Assembly: GCF_003967515.1 (NCBI RefSeq) | Contig: NZ_BIFQ01000001.1 | Coordinates: forward strand, 3,596,001 to 3,660,000 | Length of the DNA: 64,000 nucleotides | Reading direction: 5' to 3' | From: Dictyobacter aurantiacus | GTDB lineage: Bacteria; Chloroflexota; Ktedonobacteria; Ktedonobacterales; Ktedonobacteraceae | Shown here: one piece after another, positions 54,234-63,432 of the stretch | Layout of the letters: each line of letters starts with the position of its first letter | Position numbering within the stretch: position 1 is the first letter of the stretch | Translations under genes and position numbers: made by a program | Notes under the pieces: model-generated | Databases searched by the model: none | Told to the model about the DNA's origin: nothing | The model's input: only the letters and a program-made list of their open reading frames with translations

Positions 54234-55649
54234 TCAGAGCATGATGATCTGGACGCGAGGCTGGGGCCGGGGCCGGCCAGCTACCTCCTCCCAGCGCGCA
54301 GGGATCCGTTGCCACAACCGACTCAAGGCCAGGCGCAGCCGTGCAAACGGCTGGTGTGCTTGCCGGGCATGACGGCCTGTGCGATGACAGTAGTGCCGCA
54401 ACAGCCAGCGGCGTAAGAGCTCGTAAAACGGCGCCAGCAGGCTCAGCAGAAAGGCGTAGGCCAGCGCCGCCAACAGCAGCAGTTTTTCTCGCGGCTCCCA
54501 CTCCCACAAACGTGGACTTTGGAACCCCAACTCACTCTTGTTTTCTTTCCAGGTCAGTTCGATCTGCCAGCGGCGCGCGTAGGCAAACATGATCCGCCAG
54601 GCATCTTCCGCGGTGGTGATGGACTCGGCGGTGAGCAGATACCAGGGCAAGCCACCTTTGCGCCGAGCTACGACCAACCACAAGGGCTGCTCAGGATGGT
54701 CGGGGTGCGTCACCGGAAAGGCAAGAATGCTGCCCATGACCCACTGGTGACGACGGCAATCCCACACCCAGCGTTCTTGCCATCCTCGTTTGCCGCGGGT
54801 GATTTTCCAGGCTGCACGTCGCTGACCCTGGGCATCCACGAGCTGATAGTCTTTGTTCCAGCGCAGCACAAAGCGGAGCGAGAACGCCAGCAACAGACCC
54901 AGCCAGAAACTGCTGGCGAAGCCTTGATCAAAGACATGCATCACCTCGCGTCCCCAGAGCAGAACGCCTTGCAGCAACAGTTTGGCTTGCTCATCGCGTT
55001 TGAAGGAGGCGCGCGCCCCACGGCTGGTCCACCACCGCATGCTGGCTAGTTCAGGCGGGTCGTCTTGCTGCTCGCTACCGACCAGGACCACGGCCAGCCA
55101 ATGGAGGCCCGGCACAAAAATGGGGCCACGCGGTGGGGTGTAGTAGCCCTTTTTGATATGGGTGAGTCGCGCCGCTTTACTTGAGCGCACCGGGGCAAGA
55201 TCATCGGAGGCGATACTTTCTGGTTTCTCCCAGGCGCTCTCATCCCACAGCGCCAGCACATCCCTTCCCATCTGTTTCCACCTTGTGAGGCGCTGGCTGG
55301 CTCGATGCCACAGATACGAGCGGATCAGCTCAGCGGACCATTTGCGACAATGCAGCAGCCGAGACAGGCGCTTGGTGCCTGCCGGGGCTTTGTCAGGCGT
55401 TTCGAGATAGCCGCCCATTTCCGAGAGGAGCAAGCCATTGACGCGATCACGAAAGGTCAAGATCACTGCGACCGTGTGCAACATCGTGCGCACCAGTCGT
55501 TTGTCCATGCGGGTATCAGCTTCCATGAGCAACGGAGCTAGAAACCGAGCGAGAGCGGTGTACAATCCCTGAGCCATCTCGGCAGGGGGATATGGTGGAA
55601 CTTGTGGCTCCTCAAGCCGTGTGAGATACTGGGATGACATGAACAACAC
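54234..55649 (-). CDS. IS4-family transposase
   Basis: 471 residues. The DDE core is visible as VLALWDESAWEKPE (first Asp), MHVFDQGFASSFWLGLLL (second Asp) and the C-terminal RRWQIELTWKENKSELGFQ, which fits the Y-(2)-R-(3)-E-(6)-K signature of IS4. The C-terminus is Arg-rich. The frame is complete and an SD-like AGGAGG lies upstream, so it may be functional. It is unrelated in sequence to the 22.8-kb IS transposase beyond the DDE fold. Confidence 0.88.
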   Translation of the reverse strand: MLFMSSQYLTRLEEPQVPPYPPAEMAQGLYTALARFLAPLLMEADTRMDKRLVRTMLHTVAVILTFRDRVNGLLLSEMGGYLETPDKAPAGTKRLSRLLHCRKWSAELIRSYLWHRASQRLTRWKQMGRDVLALWDESAWEKPESIASDDLAPVRSSKAARLTHIKKGYYTPPRGPIFVPGLHWLAVVLVGSEQQDDPPELASMRWWTSRGARASFKRDEQAKLLLQGVLLWGREVMHVFDQGFASSFWLGLLLAFSLRFVLRWNKDYQLVDAQGQRRAAWKITRGKRGWQERWVWDCRRHQWVMGSILAFPVTHPDHPEQPLWLVVARRKGGLPWYLLTAESITTAEDAWRIMFAYARRWQIELTWKENKSELGFQSPRLWEWEPREKLLLLAALAYAFLLSLLAPFYELLRRWLLRHYCHRTGRHARQAHQPFARLRLALSRLWQRIPARWEEVAGRPRPQPRVQIIML

Positions 55650-55761
55650 CTCCTGGATTGACTGAATGATGGTTGGTTGCTTTCTTCAGTCTCGCTCAGG
55701 AGGTGTCTTTTTACAAGCCCGACCTTAAAATTCGGGATGTCTCATGTTGGCTGCCCCAAAG

Positions 55762-57225
55762 TTATGGGGTTGGGGATAGGCTCCAGAGGCCGTAATTGCC
55801 CACGCATTGACCGGCTCCGTCCTGGTTGCAGTAATCGCCGACCAGGTTTCCATCCGGGCGTACAACTCCTTCGAAGAAGAGGGGTGGTTGCTGGGCGGAA
55901 GCCGAGATGGTGATCAAGATATGGTTGGAGGCGTCAACCACACCGGTGAAGTTACCCGCCCTGTTCATGCCGGTGAAGTGTCCGCTGATCTGCTGCTGCT
56001 GTTGCTGAATATTGGTCAGGGTCATTGTGCCGGTGGCTTGTTTAGAGAGATTGCTCAAGGTTCCCCGGTAGGCTGTGGTGAGGCGGGGATAGGGTCCGGT
56101 CGCGCTGGCTGTGGCGGTTGGATGTGGCTTCACCGCTGCATGTGTGCTCTGCATGGTGGCAGTTGGATGGACGGACTGTGGTGATTGGAAGGCATTCGCT
56201 ATAGAGCCAATCGCCAGGATAATACCGAGCAGTAAGATGATGCCCGAAATGGTGGTCAGTTGTATGATGCGACGGTGGCGCTGCTTCTGGGCCCCTTTCG
56301 ATGTGGCCTGGATGGTACCAGTCCTCTTTTTTCTGCCTGTGTCGGGTTGTCCGGGGGCGCTGGCTGACTGCTTCATAGCCGACCAGAAATCTTCTACGCG
56401 GTCGTAGCGCTGTTCCATGCTAATCTCCATGGCACGTTCGAGTGCCTGCGAAACGTGCGGGGGGATAGCGGGCGCAAGGATATGCACCGGTTTCAGTGGA
56501 TCGACGCGTTTGCTGACAATGGTGGCGGCGCGTTCAAACGCATCCACCGGCACCGACCCGGTGAGCAGGCAATAGCAGGTGGCGGCCAGCGCATAGATAT
56601 CCGTGTGAACATCGGTGCTCAGATTGCCATACTGCTCCGGCGCGCCATAGCCGGGCGTGCAGTGGCGCAGGGCGCTGGTGGTGGCATCAACTTCAAACTC
56701 TTTCGCGATACCAAAATCGATCAGGACCGCCCGCTGCTGATGCGCTGTAATGATGATATTGGATGGCTTGATATCGCGATGAATAATAGCCGGTTGCTGA
56801 TGGTGCAGGTAGATGACGGCCTCGATGATCGGCTGTATGAACCGCAAAACCTCGTCGAGGGTGAAGCGCTGGCCTGGCTGCTGGCGGCGCAAGGTTTCCA
56901 GATTGGGCCCCTCGATATATTCCATGACCAGGAAACTGGATTGCTGCTCTGTGTCTTCATACACATCATAGATACGCGGGAGCGAAGGGTGCTTGAGCTT
57001 CTTAAGCACGCGGCCCTCGAAGGCAAAATGCACCTGCTCCTTCCGATTGTCGGTATGCAACTCTTTCAGGGCCACATAATTGTTCTCTTCTTCATCATGG
57101 GTTTCTTTTGCAAGATCACGTGCCAGATAGACAATACTTGAGCCGCCATTGCCCAATACACGTTCTATTTTGTAGCGCTCTCGCAGGACTGTACCGGCTA
57201 CGAGTGGCCTGGATGATGCCATCAT
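55762..57225 (-). CDS. Membrane Ser/Thr protein kinase (Hanks type)
   Basis: 487 residues. The kinase domain (about 18-285) has the glycine loop LGNGGSSIVYLA, Lys54 (VALKELH), the catalytic HRDIKPSN (149-156), DFGIAKEF (170-177) and GYGAPEQYG. A basic linker, one membrane helix (about 322-345) and an extracellular C-terminal domain of about 140 residues with Thr-rich start follow; no PASTA repeats are seen. It begins 15 bases after the L,D-transpeptidase stop, so the two are probably co-transcribed and may link envelope status to phosphorylation. The gene ends 13 bases from the IS4-like element, but the frame looks complete. Confidence 0.92.
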   Translation of the reverse strand: MMASSRPLVAGTVLRERYKIERVLGNGGSSIVYLARDLAKETHDEEENNYVALKELHTDNRKEQVHFAFEGRVLKKLKHPSLPRIYDVYEDTEQQSSFLVMEYIEGPNLETLRRQQPGQRFTLDEVLRFIQPIIEAVIYLHHQQPAIIHRDIKPSNIIITAHQQRAVLIDFGIAKEFEVDATTSALRHCTPGYGAPEQYGNLSTDVHTDIYALAATCYCLLTGSVPVDAFERAATIVSKRVDPLKPVHILAPAIPPHVSQALERAMEISMEQRYDRVEDFWSAMKQSASAPGQPDTGRKKRTGTIQATSKGAQKQRHRRIIQLTTISGIILLLGIILAIGSIANAFQSPQSVHPTATMQSTHAAVKPHPTATASATGPYPRLTTAYRGTLSNLSKQATGTMTLTNIQQQQQQISGHFTGMNRAGNFTGVVDASNHILITISASAQQPPLFFEGVVRPDGNLVGDYCNQDGAGQCVGNYGLWSLSPTP

Positions 57226-57240
57226 AGAAAAATGCCCCTT

Positions 57241-59214
57241 TTAATAAATGACGATGGTCGTTTGCCAGTTTGTATGATTATAGATCCAGGCCATGTCGTT
57301 TACTGTCAGGTTAACGCAGCCATGGCTCCCATCATAATTGTAAGGTGTATTTCCGCTAACATCTTGATGGGGATATTGGGCACCGGCCCCGAAGGTGGCG
57401 CGCCAGTAAGCATCATGGATGAAATCACCCCCATAATGATAGAGGATCGCATATTGAATGGGTGTCGGGGCAAACCAGAATGGCGAATTTCTGGGCTCTT
57501 TAGAGACAAAAACGGTCGGCGATTTGCGATCGAGCACCGGCCATACGCCGGGCAAGGATGGACGCAGTGGACTGCCGGTTACAACCTGGAATGCTCGCTG
57601 CAGACGACCATTCTGATACAGACGCATAGACTGTCCTGCCAGCGAGATCACCAGGACCTGTTTATGCGTCAGCTTGTAGTGGTTCAGTGCCTGTATATCA
57701 GTGGCGTGCACCTGGTTATAAGGCGTATTGCTCTGGCTGTCGCTTTCCAGCAGACGCAGATTGAAGAGCGCATTCTGAGCCTCAAGGGTGACGGCGTGGA
57801 AATCATTTTCGGATGAAGCGCTGGCCAGGTCACCATCGATAATGGAGCCGAGTCCCTGCGCCATGTATTCTGAGTCGGGTGCATAGTCTTTGCCATCGAA
57901 TGCATCATGATACATGTGGCTTTTGCCCCAGCTATTGACCTCTTGATGGAAACTGGTCACCGCTGTATGCGCTTCACCGCTGGCGAGCGATCGCTGCATT
58001 GAAGCGATGTCGCTATCGATATGCTGCAAGGCGGCAAAGCGTGTCCCATCGTTCTGGGCACGGGCGACCTGCGTCGTGTCAGTCCGCAAGGCCTGCTGGT
58101 AAAGGGCCGTATCTTGCTTATAATTTTTGAGTGTACTGATCTGTTGCGTAAATAGCTGCAATTTGGCCTGGCTAACCGCTGGATAATTCCGCAGTGCCGC
58201 ATTGATGATGTGTTGATAGTGTATCGTCAGCTGTGTATTGAGTTGCTGGATGGCCTGGGGAGTGCTGGCGCTATTAAAGCTGTCACTATCCTGCTGGTAT
58301 TGTTTTTGCAGGTCGCCGCTATTGAGCTGTGCCTGTTGCATGGCGTTCAGGGTACTATGCATGGTGGCCAGCCGGGTAGCCATGGTTTCCAGCGTGTTTA
58401 ATGCATCGGTCGAGCTATGGGCGTCCTGCATGATAGCGAGATAATCATTGGGATCTCTGGCGGCCTCCATCTGTAATTGATCCGCGCTGAAGCGTTGAGA
58501 GAAAGCGTCGCTGTCGCCGATTGGCTGCATATTGATGCGGCTGACGACCACCTGGAAACGCTGCATCTCTTTTTGCGCCTGGCTTTGTAGTTGTTGGGTC
58601 GCGGCTGTAATTGTACCTGGAACCTGCTGTTGCAGACTGACGTAGCGGGCGGCCTGCGCGTTATAGGCGGGGCCGGGCTGCAGATAAAAAGAGGGCGAAA
58701 ACCAGGGTAGTGACGTGGCGATATGCGCTTCTTTTTGTCGTAACGGGGCAAGGTACGTTTCGGGCACGCCGATGGATTGCGCGTGAGCCAGGAGCTGATC
58801 CAGCTGTGCCTTTTTTTGCTGGGGCTGCTGCAGGTAGCGTGGATCATGAATATTCTGGAAGGCCTCATAACTTAGCAGAAGGGCGATCATGATCAATACA
58901 ATCACGCTGGTCGCGCTAAGAATATGGACCTTATCCTTTTTTCCTCCGGTGGTATTCACGGGCGAAGCGATCGGTAATGACAGCCGATTAGTAGGAGAGA
59001 CAGGCTCTGTTCGCGCGTTGGCGGCCAGAGCCTGTTCCTGCTTGATGGCGGCCGCGCGGGCATAAAGCTGCGCCATCTGTTGCGAGCTGCGCTTTACCGT
59101 CTTATCCAGATCAGAGACGCGCTGTGTGGCATCTGCATCTAGCGTCTCCACGCTGCGCTGTTCATCCTCTTTCCCTGCTGTAGCGGACTTTTCTCGCGAC
59201 GTCGTATATCCCAT
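57241..59214 (-). CDS. L,D-transpeptidase (YkuD) with long coiled extracytoplasmic region
   Basis: 657 residues. One membrane anchor lies near residues 103-127 (ILSATSVIVLIMIALLLSYEAF). A long Gln/Ala-rich helical region (about 130-500) follows, probably a wall-spanning stalk. The C-terminal YkuD domain (about 525-657) ends with YDGSHGCVNLT, the catalytic His and Cys of L,D-transpeptidases (His631, Cys633). These enzymes form 3-3 peptidoglycan cross-links or anchor proteins. The start at 59214 has GAGG 8 bases upstream; the longer frame from 59268 is less likely. It is 96 bases downstream of the ferritin-like gene and 15 upstream of the kinase gene. Confidence 0.9.
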   Translation of the reverse strand: MGYTTSREKSATAGKEDEQRSVETLDADATQRVSDLDKTVKRSSQQMAQLYARAAAIKQEQALAANARTEPVSPTNRLSLPIASPVNTTGGKKDKVHILSATSVIVLIMIALLLSYEAFQNIHDPRYLQQPQQKKAQLDQLLAHAQSIGVPETYLAPLRQKEAHIATSLPWFSPSFYLQPGPAYNAQAARYVSLQQQVPGTITAATQQLQSQAQKEMQRFQVVVSRINMQPIGDSDAFSQRFSADQLQMEAARDPNDYLAIMQDAHSSTDALNTLETMATRLATMHSTLNAMQQAQLNSGDLQKQYQQDSDSFNSASTPQAIQQLNTQLTIHYQHIINAALRNYPAVSQAKLQLFTQQISTLKNYKQDTALYQQALRTDTTQVARAQNDGTRFAALQHIDSDIASMQRSLASGEAHTAVTSFHQEVNSWGKSHMYHDAFDGKDYAPDSEYMAQGLGSIIDGDLASASSENDFHAVTLEAQNALFNLRLLESDSQSNTPYNQVHATDIQALNHYKLTHKQVLVISLAGQSMRLYQNGRLQRAFQVVTGSPLRPSLPGVWPVLDRKSPTVFVSKEPRNSPFWFAPTPIQYAILYHYGGDFIHDAYWRATFGAGAQYPHQDVSGNTPYNYDGSHGCVNLTVNDMAWIYNHTNWQTTIVIY

Positions 59215-59310
59215 GAGTATATCCTCAAAAAGGAGTGCGATTGTCTCTGGAGGCCAGGGACTCCGCACCCCTGCAACGTATCGATATGTTTTTGTAGCTG
59301 AAAGAAACGG

Positions 59311-60279
59311 CTAGCCGTTACCAACCACGGACGAGTTGACCGCGAATGGTTTGGTCTGCTCAACGCCAGCGACGTTGGTGCTGACCGCTTTGTACATATA
59401 GCTATTGTCGCCTTTCGGACTGAGATAGCCGGCCTTTGTGACCAGGGCCGGCGCATCGGCTACCGAACCCAGATAGACCGGTGTAAACGCCCAGTTATCG
59501 GCCGGCGATAGACCACCGATGGCACGTCCCAGCGCGCGATGTTCCGCCTCAATACAGGCAACCTGGCCCGCGATCTGCGCCAGGTCTGGTCGACCCAGCT
59601 GGGCGAATTCTTTGATCGCGGCCAGGAAGGCCGAGTCAAAGACACCCTCAAGCTGCTGCTGGGTATCGATAAAGGTCTTCAGATCTGTAAAGGTCTGCGG
59701 ACCATGGGGGAAGCTGAAGGTCTCGGTTAATGACTGGCCTCCATTAGCGGCGAAGAATTGCTGGTGGATCTGCTCTTCCGCCAGGGCCGCCTGCAGATAG
59801 GTCAGGTTGTCCCCTTTCAGACCCAGCTTATCGGCGTTGGCCAATCCATTGCTATAGAATGTGACGGCCAGCTGTTCAGCGGTGCGGGCGACCGTCAGGA
59901 TAGTAACGATGGGATCCTGGGCGCCTTTATAACTGTGCAGGCTCTGATTCTTCTGTTGCAGACCCGCCTTGAGGCTGGCCTGTGTCTGCGCGCTGGTCTG
60001 GCGCGCCGCCGCGCTGCTCAATTGAGGCATGATGGCCGCGCCCAAAGCTGTGGCCGCCACACCCGAGGCGGTAATGATGGCGCTTTTCTTAAAGAATGCG
60101 CGCCGGGAAGCAGGCGCTGCGAATGAAGCGATCAGGTTATCGGTGGCCTGTTTCACCTTTGGATCATTCTTAAGCATAAAGCGTTCATCAATGGGTGCGT
60201 GACATGCCTCACACTGCTGACTGGCCAGGGTTAAGAGATGACCACACTGTGGGCAGAATCGTGGACTACTGTGTGCCAT
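59311..60279 (-). CDS. Tat-exported ferritin-like protein with N-terminal zinc ribbon
   Basis: 322 residues. Residues 9-26 contain FCPQCGHLL and CEACHA, two CxxC pairs of a zinc ribbon. A twin-arginine-type segment SRRAFFKKSAIITASGV follows at about 58-74, then a hydrophobic helix, so the main domain is probably exported folded. The rest resembles ferritin-like four-helix proteins: AEEQIHQQFF and CIEAEHRALG carry Glu/His pairs that could bind a di-metal centre. A zinc ribbon before a Tat signal is odd; the signal may act internally. AGGAGG is 8 bases before the ATG. It heads the operon with the L,D-transpeptidase and kinase. Confidence 0.8.
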   Translation of the reverse strand: MAHSSPRFCPQCGHLLTLASQQCEACHAPIDERFMLKNDPKVKQATDNLIASFAAPASRRAFFKKSAIITASGVAATALGAAIMPQLSSAAARQTSAQTQASLKAGLQQKNQSLHSYKGAQDPIVTILTVARTAEQLAVTFYSNGLANADKLGLKGDNLTYLQAALAEEQIHQQFFAANGGQSLTETFSFPHGPQTFTDLKTFIDTQQQLEGVFDSAFLAAIKEFAQLGRPDLAQIAGQVACIEAEHRALGRAIGGLSPADNWAFTPVYLGSVADAPALVTKAGYLSPKGDNSYMYKAVSTNVAGVEQTKPFAVNSSVVGNG

Positions 60280-60709
60280 AAAATCCTCCTGAATGAGTCT
60301 CTACAGCCTGAACGGATCTGTTTTTATGTGTGTATGCCTGGTTGGCTCAGAGATATGAGTATAGATGTTAATGCTAAATCAGACCTTTTGGAAGCATAAC
60401 CTGACAACCCGACATACGATCTTCCTGCTGCTAAACCCTACGCATCTAGAGATATGCAGGTGCATCAGGGATAACAAAGATTTGGTGTACTGTCTCGACT
60501 CAATCTTTTTATTGAATAGCCGTTCAAACTGTACTACGGCAATGCCCAGAATCTGGATTACATAGCGGCTATTTTTTCGTAATTTTGGTATCTTTTCAAC
60601 TAAAGAGGCTCAAAACAGATCTGAATAAGGAATTCTGGCGTATTGCTATGTAGCCAGGACTGTCTTTGGGTGCATGAGGCCTGCAATCCTGGCGATCGAG
60701 AGGAAATAT
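60280..60709. other. Divergent promoter region between ferritin-like and DUF4397 operons
   Basis: About 430 bases with no supported gene. It must contain promoters for two operons. A weak 7-bp stem (GCCAGGA at 60653, TCCTGGC at 60687) lies near the plus-strand SD. Short frames here lack SDs and domains. Confidence 0.4.
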
Positions 60710-61594
60710 ATGATGAATAAGCCAGGGTTATTACGCAAGTCTGTGTGGTGGCGTCTCTCCATGGCTATGGGTCTGTGTGCCGTGCTATGTGTTACCGGCA
60801 TGCTATCATCCAGGCCGGTTATGGCTGCGGCTGCCCCTGCCTATGTACGCATCATTCATGCCTCGCCCGATATTGGTATCGTTGATGTATTTGTTGATGG
60901 CAAGAAGATCTTGAGTGATTTCCAGTTCGCAACTGTGACCGATTATGTGCCGATCGCATCGGGCGCGCATAAGGTGCAGCTCGCTTTGATTGGCAAAGGC
61001 ATTGATGCCTCCATTATCACCCAGGAGATGACCGTGCAGGCGGGAACGCCGTATACTATCGCGGCCCTGGGTACCAAAGAGAGCGGGTTCTTGTTCAAGT
61101 CTTTTGTAGACAACAATGTGATTGCCGGTACCGGTGCCAAGGTGCGTGTATATCATCTTTCACCAGGAGTCGGCACGGCCAGCGTTTCATCCCAATCAAA
61201 TACACTCGTCAATCAGATTTCTTATGCCAACGCCAGTTCTTATATTCCTGTGACAAGTGGTACCTACGCGGTAACGCTGAACGCCTCGGCGCCAAAAGCG
61301 GCTCTATCGACCCGGCTGACGTTAAAACCGTGGTCTGTGCTGAGCGTCTTCGCGGTAGGTCTGGTGCAGGGAGATCCGCACTGGCGCCTGGTCTCTGCCC
61401 AGCAGCAAGGGATACCAGGGATGCCACAGACAGGTGGTAATCCATATGTTGTATCTGAAACCTATCCATATTACTGGCAATGGGGCATCATGGTTGTAGC
61501 ACTGGTTGGTTTGCTGATCGGATGTGTGTATGCGTTCACCCATAAGCGGGCAAGCAACTCTGCTGCCGAGAAGCGTACGGTGGCTGGAGGATAG
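60710..61594 (+). CDS. DUF4397 surface protein with sortase-like C-terminal signal
   Basis: 294 residues. There is a signal peptide at the N-terminus (basic, then LSMAMGLCAVLCVTGML, cut after MAAAAPA). The DUF4397 domain follows (about 40-150: YVRIIHASPDIGIVDVFVDG, then ARVYHLSPG-type KVRVYHLSPGVGTASV). The C-terminus has MPQTGG (238-243), then a hydrophobic helix (WGIMVVALVGLLIGCVYAF) and a basic tail (THKRASNSAAEKR), the order of a sortase signal with a variant LPxTG. No sortase gene is in the window. GAGAGG is about 7 bases before the ATG at 60710. The sigma factor gene begins 18 bases after its stop. Confidence 0.82.
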   Translation: MMNKPGLLRKSVWWRLSMAMGLCAVLCVTGMLSSRPVMAAAAPAYVRIIHASPDIGIVDVFVDGKKILSDFQFATVTDYVPIASGAHKVQLALIGKGIDASIITQEMTVQAGTPYTIAALGTKESGFLFKSFVDNNVIAGTGAKVRVYHLSPGVGTASVSSQSNTLVNQISYANASSYIPVTSGTYAVTLNASAPKAALSTRLTLKPWSVLSVFAVGLVQGDPHWRLVSAQQQGIPGMPQTGGNPYVVSETYPYYWQWGIMVVALVGLLIGCVYAFTHKRASNSAAEKRTVAGG

Positions 61595-61611
61595 ATTGAA
61601 AAAGGATAATC

Positions 61612-62247
61612 ATGTGGGGTTTTAAACGAACACAGACCGCACACAATTCTAGTTCGGAGCTTCTGGTCCTGCATAGAAACGATTTAGAGGATGAAGTTGT
61701 GCTTCAGGCGCTTACCTCGGGGGCTATGTGGGCGATGGAGCTCCTTTATGATCGTTATTCTCGTATACTATATTCCTTTGCGTACCGCATGGTTTCTGAT
61801 CACCAGGTGGCGGAAGACCTGTTGCAGGAAGCGTTTATGGCGGTCTGGAAGCGCTCTGTAACATACTCTCGGCAGGCGGGGACGGTACGCAGCTGGCTAT
61901 TTTCTATCATGCATCATCGGGCCATCGATTATTTGCGCGCGGTGAAGCGTCGTTCGGTGCTGAACGAGGTGACGTTAGATGAAGCAGATCAGGATGAGCA
62001 TGTTGCGTTTGCCGATACCTGGGACCAGGTCTGGCGCTCGGTGCAGAGCCACCAGGTACGTGAGGCGTTGATGTCGCTGTCTGCTGAACAGCGCCTGGTT
62101 ATTGAGCTGGCTTACTTTCAGGGCTGGACGCATACAGAGATCGCGGAAGGCTGTAACCTGCCCCTGGGGACAGTCAAGGCCCGCATGCGTCTGGGTCTCC
62201 AGCATTTGAAGCGCCGCCTGGAAGGAATGGGTGTCAATGAATCATAA
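61612..62247 (+). CDS. ECF RNA polymerase sigma factor
   Basis: 211 residues. Region 2 (about 45-115) contains LLYDRYSRILYSFAYRMVSDHQVAEDLLQEAFM and AGTVRSWLFSIMHHRAIDYLR. Region 4 (about 145-205) contains MSLSAEQRLVIELAYFQGWTHTEIAE and LPLGTVKARMRLGLQHLKRRL. There is no extended C-terminus. It follows the DUF4397 gene by 17 bases and precedes its anti-sigma factor, giving a sigma/anti-sigma pair like SigK/RskA. The DUF4397 protein may be a target or a sensor input. Confidence 0.93.
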   Translation: MWGFKRTQTAHNSSSELLVLHRNDLEDEVVLQALTSGAMWAMELLYDRYSRILYSFAYRMVSDHQVAEDLLQEAFMAVWKRSVTYSRQAGTVRSWLFSIMHHRAIDYLRAVKRRSVLNEVTLDEADQDEHVAFADTWDQVWRSVQSHQVREALMSLSAEQRLVIELAYFQGWTHTEIAEGCNLPLGTVKARMRLGLQHLKRRLEGMGVNES

Positions 62248-62452
62248 TGCTGCCTTTGATCCCCGAATAAGGAGTTTCGCACTGGCTAAACTGAACCGAC
62301 TGGACACGAAAAGCACACACTGTTTACAATATGGCATGCAACTACATCTGCTCACTGCTCCTGAAAGTAATCCGCTGAGCTTTTTTCAACGTAGCACCAG
62401 GAAAGTAGTAGATGAGAATGGAGTAACCATGTATGACTTGCCAGGAATTTGA
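62237..62452 (+). CDS. Possible small protein between sigma and anti-sigma genes
   Basis: A 71-residue frame (from the ATG at 62237) overlaps the sigma stop and the first codons of the anti-sigma gene in another frame. It has no recognised domain and no strong SD, so it may be spurious. It is listed because the 185-base gap is otherwise unexplained. Confidence 0.2.
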   Translation: MNHNAAFDPRIRSFALAKLNRLDTKSTHCLQYGMQLHLLTAPESNPLSFFQRSTRKVVDENGVTMYDLPGI

Positions 62453-63245
62453 AGAGCTTTCAGGAGCTTACGTGCTGGGAGCACTGACGCCAGAGGAAAA
62501 GAAAGCGATGGATGAACATCTGGCACAATGTCGCGATTGTGCCGCGAAGCTGCCAGAATTGCAGGCGATTGTCAACCTGTTGCCACTTGCTTCACAGGAT
62601 GTCGAGCCAGCCGCTGACCTCAAGCAGCGCTTTTTTACGCAGCTTCAGCAGGAGCAGTTATCTACTACTGGCAGGCCATCACGGCGAGCCGCAATCTTAC
62701 CACTATCCACGCGTGCCGCCGCCCGTCGTTCATCGGGCCGGACCCTGCGTGCCGCGCTGGTCGCGGTGGCTGCGGTCCTTGTATTCTCCGCCCTTGGCGG
62801 CATGCTTTTCTGGAATCTCTCTCTGCAACACCAGATTGCCAGCCTATCGGCCAATGTGGTGCAGGCAAATACCTATAAATTGCAGGGCACGGCCAACGGA
62901 GCATCTTCTCAAGGTGAATTAACCTGTTACAGCCGGCAGCAGGTCTGTATCGTGGTGATGCATGGGCTTCCCCCGATATCGGGTAACCATGTCTATCAGG
63001 GCTGGCTTCTCCAGGGAAAGCAGACGACCAGCCTGGGTCTATTTACCATCCGTGATGGGACCGCGACGCTCCCTTTTCAAGGTAGCACAAAGGGCTATGA
63101 CGCGGTAGCCATCAGCCTGGAACCCGGTCCAACCGCAACACCCCAGGCTCCCAAAGGACCTGTTGTCGCTCTGGGCATGTTGCAGGGCCTGGCTAGCAAT
63201 ACAGCGCCAGAGCGCGCCCAACAGTCGCTGGCCGATCTGCTATAG
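62433..63245 (+). CDS. RskA-type membrane anti-sigma factor
   Basis: 270 residues. The N-terminal zinc-binding anti-sigma domain has YVLGALTPEEKKAMDEHLAQCRDCAAKL (His-x3-Cys-x2-Cys) at about residues 12-40. One membrane helix is near 110-133 (ALVAVAAVLVFSALGGMLFW). The outer RskA C-terminal domain (about 160-260) includes the VVMHGLPPISGNHVYQGWLL block. It should bind the upstream ECF sigma factor at the membrane and release it on a signal. GGAG lies about 9 bases before the ATG at 62433. Confidence 0.9.
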   Translation: MTCQEFEELSGAYVLGALTPEEKKAMDEHLAQCRDCAAKLPELQAIVNLLPLASQDVEPAADLKQRFFTQLQQEQLSTTGRPSRRAAILPLSTRAAARRSSGRTLRAALVAVAAVLVFSALGGMLFWNLSLQHQIASLSANVVQANTYKLQGTANGASSQGELTCYSRQQVCIVVMHGLPPISGNHVYQGWLLQGKQTTSLGLFTIRDGTATLPFQGSTKGYDAVAISLEPGPTATPQAPKGPVVALGMLQGLASNTAPERAQQSLADLL

Positions 63246-63432
63246 ATCTGGAATAGCCTATGTATGGCTGGTGTATCGTTCGTTATAACACGGCTTGATG
63301 GTCCTCTCCACGCTACCCGGATGGCTGTCGCTGACAGTCATCTTTTTGCGAGAGTCCTTTTTTGCCGTTATTTTTGTAAATATATCGCCTCCAAATCGTG
63401 AGAAGGAAACGTACGGTATAGTCTTTAATCTA
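63246..63432. other. Intergenic stretch after the anti-sigma gene
   Basis: No gene or clear terminator is seen; a weak ATGGCTGTCGCTGACAGTCAT palindrome core (ACTGTCAGC on the opposite strand) at about 63320-63340 followed by CTTTTTG may terminate the operon. Confidence 0.4.
63320..63349 (+). terminator. Candidate terminator of the sigma/anti-sigma operon
   Basis: GATGGCTGTC, GCT, GACAGTCATC can pair over 9-10 bases with one G-T pair and is followed directly by TTTTTG. It lies about 75 bases after the anti-sigma stop. Confidence 0.65.

Larger units (their letters stand above)
53874..55748 (-). mobile_element. IS4-like insertion sequence
   Basis: The ends are inverted repeats AACATGAGACATCCC (53874-53888 and 55734-55748, perfect over 15 bases and continuing with two mismatches over the next 10). 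It carries one intact transposase on the minus strand. No direct target duplication is visible in the flanks at any likely boundary (GAAA and GGCT), unlike the 22.8-kb IS. This suggests either a family without stable duplications or recombination between copies after insertion. Confidence 0.8.
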
